From: JBQLZQ01 sp052168355
Lineage (GTDB): Bacteria; Pseudomonadota; Alphaproteobacteria; DSM-16000; Inquilinaceae
Direction of reading: 5' to 3'
DNA: 50,402 nt
NCBI GenBank assembly: GCA_052168355.1
Contig: JBQLZQ010000038.1
Location: 1 to 50,402, forward strand
In this document: one piece after another, positions 42,718 to 50,402 of the stretch
How the letters are laid out: every line of letters begins with the position of its first letter
How positions within the stretch are numbered: the first letter of the stretch is position 1
The notes under the pieces: generated by a model
Told to the model about the DNA's origin: nothing
Databases searched by the model: none
Seen by the model: the letters and a program-made list of their open reading frames with translations, nothing else
Program-made: the position numbers and the translations under genes

Positions 42718-43734
42718 TTAGTAGGGCTCCTCCAGCCGCTTGGCCAGATCCTCGATGTTCTCGGGCGGCCAGTTGGGGATTTCCATACCGAGATGCAGCC
42801 CCATCTGCGACAGCACCTCCTTGATCTCGTTCAGAGATTTCCGGCCGAAATTGGGAGTGCGGAGCATTTCCGCCTCCGACTTCTGCACCAGATCGCCGAT
42901 ATAGACGATGTTGTCGTTCTTCAGGCAGTTGGCCGAGCGCACGGACAGCTCCAGCTCGTCGACCTTGCGCAGAAGGTTCTTGTTGAAGGGAACGTCTTCG
43001 CCGCCTTCCTCGCGCCGCTCGTGGGTCGGCTCCTCGAAGTTGATGAACAGGCGCAGCTGCTCCTGAAGAATACGGGCGGCCAGGGCCACCGCATCCTCGG
43101 GCGTGACGGCGCCGTTGGTTTCGACCTGCAGCGACAGCTTGTCGTAATCGGTGACCTGACCGACGCGGCTGTTGTCGACCTTGTAGGAGACCTTGCGCAC
43201 CGGGCTGTACAGCGCGTCCACGGGAATCAGGCCGATGGGCGCGTCTTCCGGGCGGTTCTGGGTCGCCGACACATAGCCGCTGCCGGTATCGACCGTCATT
43301 TCCATGTTCAGCCGCGCCCCGTCGTCCAGGGTGCAGATCACCAGATCCGGATCCATGACCTCGATGTCGGCGCCGGTGATGATCTGGGATGCCGTCACCA
43401 CGCCCGCCCCTTCGGCGTGCAGGCGCATCTTCTTCGGGCCCTCGGCATGCATGCGCAGGGCCAGCGCCTTGATGTTGAGAACGATGTCGGTCACGTCCTC
43501 CCGCACGCCGGGGATGGACGAGAATTCATGGAGCACGCCGTCGATCTGGATCGCGGTCACGGCCGCGCCCTGCAGCGACGACAGCAGCACGCGACGCAGG
43601 GCGTTGCCGAGCGTCAGGCCAAAGCCGCGGGCCAGCGGTTCGGCCACGATGGTCGCCTTGCGCTGGGGGTCCGTTCCGGCCTGCACGTCCAGCGGGTTCG
43701 GCTTGATCAGTTCCTGCCAGTTCTTCTGAATCAC
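42718..43734 (-). CDS. rpoA: DNA-directed RNA polymerase subunit alpha
   Basis: A 338-residue protein with the N-terminal assembly domain (AEPLARGFGLTLGNALRRVLLSSLQGAAVTAIQIDGVLHEF) and the C-terminal DNA- and activator-contacting domain (SVRSANCLKNDNIVYIGDLVQKSEAEMLRTPNFGRKSLNEIKE). The length is typical of alphaproteobacteria. Start GTG 43734 (MIQKNW) is preceded by AAGGAA at 8 nt. Class-II FNR promoters in this window would contact this subunit. Confidence 0.99.
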   Translation of the reverse strand: MIQKNWQELIKPNPLDVQAGTDPQRKATIVAEPLARGFGLTLGNALRRVLLSSLQGAAVTAIQIDGVLHEFSSIPGVREDVTDIVLNIKALALRMHAEGPKKMRLHAEGAGVVTASQIITGADIEVMDPDLVICTLDDGARLNMEMTVDTGSGYVSATQNRPEDAPIGLIPVDALYSPVRKVSYKVDNSRVGQVTDYDKLSLQVETNGAVTPEDAVALAARILQEQLRLFINFEEPTHERREEGGEDVPFNKNLLRKVDELELSVRSANCLKNDNIVYIGDLVQKSEAEMLRTPNFGRKSLNEIKEVLSQMGLHLGMEIPNWPPENIEDLAKRLEEPY

Positions 43735-43897
43735 GAGGGGAGTTCCTTATCGCCAACAAGCGGCCCGCGCGACGCGGGCCAATGATCCCGGCAATGCTCC
43801 GTCCAACGGCGGACCACAGCCCTGCTCCACCCCACTGCTAGGCGACGGTTTGGCGGTCCGCCGCTGTCCCGGGGAGGGGGATGATCGTCTGATGACC

Positions 43898-44293
43898 CTA
43901 GACGCGCCGCTTTTTGCGGGGCCGCACGCCATTGTGGGGAATGGGGGTTACGTCGCGGATCGCGGTGATCTGAAACCCGACCGACTGCAGCGCGCGCAAG
44001 GCTGATTCACGGCCGGATCCCGGCCCCCTCACCGTCACGTCCAGCACCTTCATGCCGTGTTCCTGGGCCTTGCGTCCGGCATCCTCCGCCGCCATCTGGG
44101 CGGCGTAGGGCGTGGACTTCCGGCTGCCCTTGAACCCCATGCCGCCGGCCGACGACCAGGCGATGGTGTTGCCCTGCGCGTCGGTGATGGTGATCATGGT
44201 GTTGTTGAAGGAGGCGTTGACGTGCGCCACGCCGGCCGTGATGTTCTTGCGTTCCCGTCTCCGGATCCGCGCCGCGGTTACTGGTTTGGCCAT
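43898..44293 (-). CDS. rpsK: 30S ribosomal protein S11
   Basis: A 131-residue platform protein. It has the S11 core HVNASFNNTMITITDAQGNTIAWSSAGGMGFKGSRKSTPYAAQMAA and the C-terminal DVTPIPHNGVRPRKKRRV. It is 53 nt after rpsM. A gap of 163 nt separates it from rpoA; in it no separate promoter was identified. Confidence 0.99.
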   Translation of the reverse strand: MAKPVTAARIRRRERKNITAGVAHVNASFNNTMITITDAQGNTIAWSSAGGMGFKGSRKSTPYAAQMAAEDAGRKAQEHGMKVLDVTVRGPGSGRESALRALQSVGFQITAIRDVTPIPHNGVRPRKKRRV

Positions 44294-44346
44294 GTGTTCC
44301 TATGCCTTTGCCACAGGCGATCCCGGCGAGACCGGGGACTGCCCAA

Positions 44347-44715
44347 TTACTTCTTCTTGCCGGCGATCGCCTTGGCGGGGCCCTTGCGGGTCCGCGCATT
44401 GGTGTGCGTCCGCTGCCCCCGAACCGGCAACCCACGGCGATGGCGCAGACCGCGATAGCAGGCCATGTCCATCAGCCGCTTGATGTTCATCGAGACTTCG
44501 CGGCGAAGATCGCCTTCGACCTGCAGGTCGCTGTCGATGGTTTCGCGGATGCGGAGAATCTCGTCCTCGGTCAACTGATTGACCCGCCGTTCGGTCGGGA
44601 TGCCGAGTTTCTGGCACAGATTGGATGCCTGGGTCCGCCCGATGCCGTGAATCGAGGTCAGAGCGACTTCGACCCGCTTCTGGGTGGGAATGTTTACGCC
44701 CGCAATACGCGCCAC
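44347..44715 (-). CDS. rpsM: 30S ribosomal protein S13
   Basis: A 122-residue head protein contacting the P-site tRNA and bridging to the 50S subunit. The N-terminus MARIAGVNIPTQKRVEVALTSIHGIGRTQ and the C-terminus RHRRGLPVRGQRTHTNARTRKGPAKAIAGKKK are diagnostic. The start is GTG 44715. The upstream leader is about 240 nt from its own promoter, so it heads the alpha operon. Confidence 0.99.
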   Translation of the reverse strand: MARIAGVNIPTQKRVEVALTSIHGIGRTQASNLCQKLGIPTERRVNQLTEDEILRIRETIDSDLQVEGDLRREVSMNIKRLMDMACYRGLRHRRGLPVRGQRTHTNARTRKGPAKAIAGKKK

Positions 44716-44961
44716 GCGCCGTCTCCTGATTCAGTCTTCATATACGCCCTCCCGGGCCACCCGCTTCTCTCTAGCCCTGCCTGGCCATCGACATCGCCCG
44801 CCAAGGCCCCATGTGGACCCGCCAAGCCCGATCCGCAAGCCGCGCGTCCCCTGGTCCAACCCCACCCGCTGCCCGCGCCCGCCACCAAGGCGTGCGGCGG
44901 AAAAAGCCGGCGTCAAGGCAAACGACAAAAGGCCGCAGCCCGTCGGGAAGCGGAAGCCGGC

Positions 44962-44989
44962 ACTATAGCGGCCCCGCCTGCCAAGTCAA
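44962..44989 (-). promoter_or_regulatory. Sigma-70 promoter for rpsM-rpsK-rpoA-rplQ
   Basis: On the minus strand TTGACT (44984-44989) is separated by 16 nt from TATAGT (44962-44967). The -35 overlaps the adk stop codon (TGA within TTGACT). A start near 44955 gives a leader of about 240 nt before rpsM, a suitable place for feedback control; no known ribosomal-protein binding site is recognised. Confidence 0.7.
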
Positions 44990-45629
44990 GCCGACAGGGC
45001 CTGTTCGATCTGCCGCGTCACCTCGTCGATCTCCGCCATGCCGTCGATCTTGGTCAGCATCCCCTGGGCCTCGTAATAGGGCAGGACCGGCGCCGTTTGG
45101 CCGCGATAGGCATCGAGCCTCTGACGCACCGTCTCGGCATTGTCGTCGGACCGACGCATGAACTCAGTGGCGCCGCATTGATCGCAGGCCCCGTCGACCT
45201 TCGGCCGCTGGTAACGGTCGTGGTAGCCGGCGCCGCACTTGACGCAGGTGAAGCGGCCCGAAATGCGATCGATCAGCGCGTCCTCATCGACCTTGATCTC
45301 GATCACCCGGTCGAGGGTGCGGCCCTTGCGGGTCAGCATCTCGTCCAGCGCCTCGGCCTGCCGCAGCGTGCGCGGAAACCCGTCCAGGATGAAGCCCGAT
45401 TTACAGTCCGCCTCGTCGATCCGGTCGGAAATCATGGCGATCATGACGTCGTCGGGCACCAGATCGCCGGCGTCCATCAGCGCCTTGGCCTTTTGCCCCA
45501 ACGCGCTTCCCGAGGCGACCATGGCCCGCAGCATGTCGCCGGTCGACAGCTGCTTGAGACCCAGCCGGTCCTCCAGTCGCTTGGCTTGGGTGCCCTTGCC
45601 GGCGCCGGGAGGTCCGAACAGGATGAGGT

Positions 45630-45633
<4 letters not shown>
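44986..45633 (-). CDS. adk: Adenylate kinase, zinc-lid type
   Basis: A 215-residue enzyme interconverting ATP + AMP and 2 ADP. The P-loop is FGPPGAGKGTQAKRLE (about residues 5-20). The AMP site includes the DGFPRT motif within FILDGFPRTLRQAEAL. The LID has four Cys (FTCVKCGAGYHDRY and GACDQCGATEF), so it probably binds zinc. ATG 45633 overlaps the secY TGA (ATGA). Confidence 0.99.
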
Positions 45634-46967
<1,334 letters not shown>

Positions 46968-47051
46968 GGGGCCCTCGAGGCTCGGTATCTGAAGGGGAGC
47001 GTGTACCGTACGGCACCGTGCCTCCCCTATGTAAGCGCGTTTCGTCGCGCT

Positions 47052-47531
47052 TTAAGATTTCTCGGCCCCGGCGCCGGTCACAGTGACTTGACCGCCGGCC
47101 TTCTCGACCGCGGCCACGGCCGCCTTGGACGCGCCCGCCACCTCGATCGTGATCTTGGCGGTCAGATCGCCCTTGGCCAGCAGGCGGACACCCAGGCCAC
47201 CCTTGCGGATCAGGCCGGCGCCCTGCAGGGCGGCCGCATCGATTGGCGCCGAGGCGTCCAGGGTCTTGGCGTCGATGGCCTTTTGCAGGCGCCCAAGATT
47301 GACCAGCGCGTATCGCTTGGCGAACAGGGCATTGTTGAAGCCGCGCTTGGGCATCCGGCGATAGATGGGCATCTGCCCGCCCTCGAAGCCGTTCAGGGCG
47401 ACGCCCGTGCGGCTGGTCTGTCCCTTGACGCCACGGCCGCCGGTCTTGCCCTTGCCCGACCCGATGCCGCGGCCGACCCGCATGCGCGACTTGCGGGCGC
47501 CGGGATTGTCGCGAAGTTCGTTGAGTTTCAT
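47052..47531 (-). CDS. rplO: 50S ribosomal protein L15
   Basis: A 159-residue protein. MKLNELRDNPGARKSRMRVGRGIGSGKGKTGGRGVKGQTSR is the L15 Gly/Arg/Lys-rich N-terminus, and the C-terminal Ala-rich segment (KITIEVAGASKAAVAAVEKAGGQVTV) is usual. ATG 47531 is chosen; seven further codons above are unsupported. Confidence 0.99.
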   Translation of the reverse strand: MKLNELRDNPGARKSRMRVGRGIGSGKGKTGGRGVKGQTSRTGVALNGFEGGQMPIYRRMPKRGFNNALFAKRYALVNLGRLQKAIDAKTLDASAPIDAAALQGAGLIRKGGLGVRLLAKGDLTAKITIEVAGASKAAVAAVEKAGGQVTVTGAGAEKS

Positions 47532-47584
47532 GCCAGGCAGTCCTTGAGCCAAAAATCTTTACGCCAGGGGTGGGAACGGGTGTT

Positions 47585-48127
47585 TTATCGCGGCTGCTCG
47601 ACGCGCACCAGATGCTTGACCTTCTCGATCATGCCGCGCACCGAGGGGGTGTCCTCCAACTGGCGCGTCCGGTGCATCTTGTTGAGCCCAAGACCGATCA
47701 GCACGGCCCGCTGCGATTTGTGCCTGCCGATCGGGCTGCCGATCTGGGTCACCGTCACGACCGAGTCCGGCGCCGGACGGTCGGCCTTGCGGCGGACCGG
47801 CCGCTTCGCTTTCGCCGGTTTCCTTTTCGGCGCCGCCGACTTCTTCGGCGGTGCCTTGGCCGCCGGCGTGGCCCGGGTCGCCGGCTTGGCCTTGGGTTCG
47901 GGCTTGGCCTTGGCGGTCGGTTTCGCCTTGGTCGCGGGCTTTGCCTTGGCGGCCGGCTTGGCCGTCCCCGCGGTCTTGCCCTTGGCCGCCCCAGCCGGCT
48001 TGGCGTCGGCCTTCTTGGCCGCCGGTTTCGACGCGGTTGCCGCCTTTTTCGCCGGGGGCTTGGAGCCCGCGGTCTTCTTGGCCGGCGCCTTTTGCTTTGC
48101 GCCCTTTTCCTTCTCGGTCTCAGCCAC
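47585..48127 (-). CDS. rpmD: 50S ribosomal protein L30 with long Ala/Lys/Pro-rich N-terminal tail
   Basis: A 180-residue protein whose last 60 residues (about 121-180: VVTVTQIGSPIGRHKSQRAVLIGLGLNK...) are a complete L30. The first 120 or so are low-complexity Ala/Lys/Pro (for example KAKPATKAKPTAKAKPEPKAK), histone-H1- or AlgP-like and highly basic. Normal L30 is about 60 residues. The GTG start at 48127 is supported by AGGAGG six nucleotides upstream, lying inside the end of rpsE; the two genes overlap by 8 nt. The tail may bind RNA or DNA. It is in the normal spc-operon position. Confidence 0.93.
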   Translation of the reverse strand: MAETEKEKGAKQKAPAKKTAGSKPPAKKAATASKPAAKKADAKPAGAAKGKTAGTAKPAAKAKPATKAKPTAKAKPEPKAKPATRATPAAKAPPKKSAAPKRKPAKAKRPVRRKADRPAPDSVVTVTQIGSPIGRHKSQRAVLIGLGLNKMHRTRQLEDTPSVRGMIEKVKHLVRVEQPR

Positions 48128-48707
48128 TGATTGCCTCCTGCTGCTCGGCAGCGTCGGTGCGGCCGCCGTGCTCACGGCGGACGACCACATCGCCGACCCG
48201 CTTGCCGCGCCTGGTGGCGACCGCACGCGGCCCCTCGACCAGGCGCAGGGCCTCGAAGGTCGCCTTGATCATGTTGTGCGGGTTGGAACTGCCGGTCGAC
48301 TTGGCCACCAGATCCTGCACCCCCAGCGCCTCGAAGATCGCGCGCATCGGGCCGCCGGCGATGATACCGGTTCCCGGCGGCGCCGACCGCAGCACCACGT
48401 TGCCCGCCCCGTACCGGCCCTGGATGTCGTGATGCAGCGTGCGTCCCTCACGCAGGGGAACGCGGACCATCGACCGCTTGGCCTGCTCGGTCGCCTTGCG
48501 GATCGCCTCGGGCACCTCGCGTGCCTTGCCGGCGCCGTGGCCGACCCGGCCGCGGCCGTCGCCGACGATCACGATGGCGGCAAAACCGAAGCGGCGTCCG
48601 CCCTTGACCACCTTGGCCACGCGGTTGATGCCGACCAGCCGTTCAAGCAGGTCACTGTCTTCACCGCGGGACCGGTCGTCCCGTCCCTCTCTGGGGCCCC
48701 GTGCCAT
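48120..48707 (-). CDS. rpsE: 30S ribosomal protein S5
   Basis: A 195-residue protein. The S5 dsRBD-like N-terminal core is VGINRVAKVVKGGRRFGFAAIVIVGDGRGRVGHGAGKAREVPEAIRKA, and the C-terminal domain has SSNPHNMIKATFEALR. ATG 48707 is chosen over the 48794 frame. Its end overlaps the L30 GTG, and its final codons contain the L30 ribosome-binding site. Confidence 0.99.
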   Translation of the reverse strand: MARGPREGRDDRSRGEDSDLLERLVGINRVAKVVKGGRRFGFAAIVIVGDGRGRVGHGAGKAREVPEAIRKATEQAKRSMVRVPLREGRTLHHDIQGRYGAGNVVLRSAPPGTGIIAGGPMRAIFEALGVQDLVAKSTGSSNPHNMIKATFEALRLVEGPRAVATRRGKRVGDVVVRREHGGRTDAAEQQEAISG

Positions 48708-48720
48708 ATCGTCGCCTTTC

Positions 48721-49083
48721 CTAGAATTCCAGGCCGCCCTCACGGGCGGCATCGGCAAGGGCCTTGACCCGGCCGTGATACAGATAGCCGCCACGGTCGA
48801 ACACCACCTGGGTGATCCCGGCGGCCGTCGCGCGCTCGGCGATCAACTTCCCGACGGCACCGGCCGCCGCAACATCGGCCCCGGTCTTCAGCCGGGCACG
48901 CAAATCCTTGTCCAGGGTCGACGCCGCGGCCACGGTGTGACCTTGGACATCGTCGATGATCTGGGCATAGATCTGCCGGCCCGACCGGAACACCGACAGG
49001 CGCGGCCGCAGGTTCCGCCGGGCCGCCAGTTTGGTGCGCATGCGCCGGCCACGGCGTTCGCGCAATTCTCTCGTCATCAACAT
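48721..49083 (-). CDS. rplR: 50S ribosomal protein L18
   Basis: A 120-residue 5S rRNA-binding protein. It has RMRTKLAARRNLRPRLSVFRSGRQIYAQIIDDVQGHTVAAASTLDKDLR and the C-terminal VVFDRGGYLYHGRVKALADAAREGGLEF, both diagnostic. ATG 49083 has GGAG seven nucleotides upstream; ATG two codons later is possible. Confidence 0.99.
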   Translation of the reverse strand: MLMTRELRERRGRRMRTKLAARRNLRPRLSVFRSGRQIYAQIIDDVQGHTVAAASTLDKDLRARLKTGADVAAAGAVGKLIAERATAAGITQVVFDRGGYLYHGRVKALADAAREGGLEF

Positions 49084-49093
49084 CGCGCGACTC

Positions 49094-49630
49094 CTACTTC
49101 TTCTTGCCTTCCTTGCGCAGAATGCGCTCGTCGTCGTACCGCACCCCCTTGCCCTTGAAAGGCTCGGGCTTGCGCATGGCCCTGATCTCCGACGCCACCT
49201 GCCCGACCTGGCGCTTGTCCCGCCCGGAAATCTTGACCGCCGTCGGCCGTTCGCACTTGATCGTGATCCCCTCCGGGATGGGATACCGGATTTCGTGGCT
49301 GTAACCGAGCTGCAGCACCAGATGCTGTCCCTGCACGGCGGCGCGGTAGCCCGTTCCCTCGATCTCCAGGGACCGGGAAAAGCCCTCGCTGACCCCGATC
49401 ACCAGATTGTTGACGAGGGTCCGGCTGGTCGCCCACATGTTGCGCGCGAACTTCGAATTGTTTCGCGGGGTGACGGCCACGCGCCCGTCCTCGTCCTTGG
49501 ACACGGCGATATCCTCGACCACGACAAGACGCAACTCGCCGTTCTTGCCCTTGGCGACCACTTCCTGCCCGTTGACCGAGACCTCGACACCCGAGGGGAC
49601 GGGCACGGCATGCTTACCAATTCTGGACAT
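49094..49630 (-). CDS. rplF: 50S ribosomal protein L6
   Basis: A 178-residue protein with the L6 two-domain structure: MSRIGKHAVPVPSGVEVSVNGQEVVAKGKNGEL, the middle NLVIGVSEGFSRSLEIEGTGYRA, and the signature PFKGKGVRYDDERILRKEGKKK at the end. It ends 10 nt before rplR. Confidence 0.99.
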   Translation of the reverse strand: MSRIGKHAVPVPSGVEVSVNGQEVVAKGKNGELRLVVVEDIAVSKDEDGRVAVTPRNNSKFARNMWATSRTLVNNLVIGVSEGFSRSLEIEGTGYRAAVQGQHLVLQLGYSHEIRYPIPEGITIKCERPTAVKISGRDKRQVGQVASEIRAMRKPEPFKGKGVRYDDERILRKEGKKK

Positions 49631-49665
49631 TTATCGGTTCCCGAAAAACGCTGGACAGTCTGACA

Positions 49666-50064
49666 TCAGAAGACCTGGCACAGGACCTCCCCGCCGACAT
49701 TCGCGGCCCGCGCCTCGGCATCCGACATGACACCGCGCGGCGTCGACAGGATGGCGATGCCCAGCCCGTTATAGACCCGCTGAAGATCGCTGATCTTCGA
49801 ATAGACGCGGCGGCCCGGCTTGGACACGCGGTCGATCTTGCGGATCACCGGCGAACCGTCGTGATATTTCAGCTCGACGTTCACGGTGTTGATGCCGGGC
49901 CGGATTTCCTCGGTCGTGTAACCGCGGATGTACCCTTCGCGCTTCAGCACCTCGAGCACATTGACGCGGAACGTCGACGCCGGACTGGCGACAACCGCCT
50001 TGCCGGCCATTTGGCCATTGCGAATCCGCGTTAGCAGATCGCCCAGGGGATCACTCAACGACAT
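49666..50064 (-). CDS. rpsH: 30S ribosomal protein S8
   Basis: A 132-residue protein. It starts MSLSDPLGDLLTRIRNGQMAGKAVV and ends GLGIAILSTPRGVMSDAEARAANVGGEVLCQVF, the S8 signature with STPRGVMSDxEA. S8 often represses its operon by binding its mRNA; no such site is judged here. ATG 50064 is used; the longer frame is not supported. Confidence 0.99.
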   Translation of the reverse strand: MSLSDPLGDLLTRIRNGQMAGKAVVASPASTFRVNVLEVLKREGYIRGYTTEEIRPGINTVNVELKYHDGSPVIRKIDRVSKPGRRVYSKISDLQRVYNGLGIAILSTPRGVMSDAEARAANVGGEVLCQVF

Positions 50065-50080
50065 TGGGTCTGCGTCTCCC

Positions 50081-50386
50081 TTACCAACTTGCCTTGACCA
50101 TGCCGGGGATCTGGCCCTTGGAGGCCAGGTCCCGCAAGGCAATGCGGCTCAGCTTGAAACGACGATAGACGCTGCGCGGCCGTCCGGTGAGCTCGCACCG
50201 GTTGCGGATCCGCGTCGCCGAACCGTTGCGGGGCATCTCGGCCAGCTTCATGCGCGCGGCGAACCGCTCCTCCGCCGGCACCGACAGGTCGTCGGCGGTG
50301 GCCTTGAGGCGGGCCCGCTTGTCCGCGTACCGCTTGACCAGCCGCTCGCGCCGCTTGTTCTTCTCGATGGCACTCTTCTTCGCCAT
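50081..50386 (-). CDS. rpsN: 30S ribosomal protein S14, zinc-free type
   Basis: A 101-residue protein with MAKKSAIEKNKRRERLVKRYADKRARLK and the C-terminal RCELTGRPRSVYRRFKLSRIALRDLASKGQIPGMVKASW. The length and absence of CxxC pairs mark the zinc-independent (C-) form. It is the first gene of the spc operon segment seen here; upstream genes lie outside the window. Confidence 0.99.
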   Translation of the reverse strand: MAKKSAIEKNKRRERLVKRYADKRARLKATADDLSVPAEERFAARMKLAEMPRNGSATRIRNRCELTGRPRSVYRRFKLSRIALRDLASKGQIPGMVKASW

Positions 50387-50402
50387 GGCTCGCCCTCGCC
50401 CT

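Noticed and set aside
42706..42720. GATCGCGCTTA at the rpoA stop, resembling the MITE-like end
   Set aside because: One base is missing and no repeat interior or hairpins follow. GATCGCG is expected often by chance here.
47001..48767. 588-codon plus-strand frame over rplO, rpmD and rpsE
   Set aside because: It is a shadow of the ribosomal-protein genes. The Ala/Gly-rich part mirrors the L30 tail.

Overview
The window reads as chromosome from a GC-rich alphaproteobacterium, most likely a Rhodospirillales-type organism. Three things point there: a Shemin-pathway 5-aminolevulinate synthase (hemA), the order pdxH / 17-kDa-type glycine-zipper lipoprotein / dnaJ-like / yihY / fabI / aroC, and the order rpsN-rpsH-rplF-rplR-rpsE-rpmD-rplO-secY-adk-rpsM-rpsK-rpoA-rplQ followed by degP-like / rarA / crcB / rluC. 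The species cannot be named from the sequence alone. No rRNA, tRNA, CRISPR array or transposase gene was seen.

Layout. 0-2.7 kb: a bile-acid:sodium-symporter-family transporter, a CGNR zinc-finger regulator and an azlCD exporter pair. 2.7-10.2 kb: a complete peptide/oligopeptide-type ABC importer (two paralogous binding proteins, two permeases, two ATPases) on the minus strand. 10.3-13.7 kb: hemA behind an FNR-type box, two small hypothetical genes and a tandem-domain universal stress protein, also behind an FNR-like box. 13.7-27.2 kb: housekeeping and envelope genes (kinase-fold fusion, CDF transporter, pdxH, lipoprotein, DnaJ-like protein, YihY, FabI, AroC, AhpD-like protein, SppA, TlyA, Dxs). 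27.2-33.5 kb: a diffusible-signal-factor (DSF) quorum-sensing locus with rpfF convergent to an operon of a REC-PAS-histidine kinase gene and rpfC. 33.5-37.7 kb: the rluC/crcB/rarA/degP-like operon. 37.8-42.1 kb: a patch of accessory genes (P-loop NTPase, lone PIN-domain protein, GFA enzyme, VOC protein, AraC regulator, methionine-rich protein). 42.1-50.4 kb: the distal spc and alpha ribosomal-protein operons.

The most notable system is the DSF locus. RpfF keeps both catalytic glutamates, 20 residues apart. RpfC keeps the DSEHEQ juxtamembrane motif and the HK-REC-HPt relay, with an extra degenerate receiver. The usual RpfG (REC-HD-GYP, c-di-GMP phosphodiesterase) is replaced by a REC-PAS-histidine kinase, so the output would be another phosphorelay rather than direct c-di-GMP turnover. 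The locus is bracketed by two AT-rich stretches in an otherwise GC-rich window.

A second theme is oxygen control. FNR-type boxes lie upstream of hemA, the universal stress protein and a methionine-rich protein, and the last two have a TANNNT-like -10 at exactly class-II spacing. A third is a 138-bp palindromic MITE-like repeat with TA at both ends. Its TAG terminus supplies the stop codon of three genes: the symporter, hemA and the VOC protein. Ribosomal protein L30 also carries an unusual Ala/Lys/Pro-rich N-terminal tail of about 120 residues.
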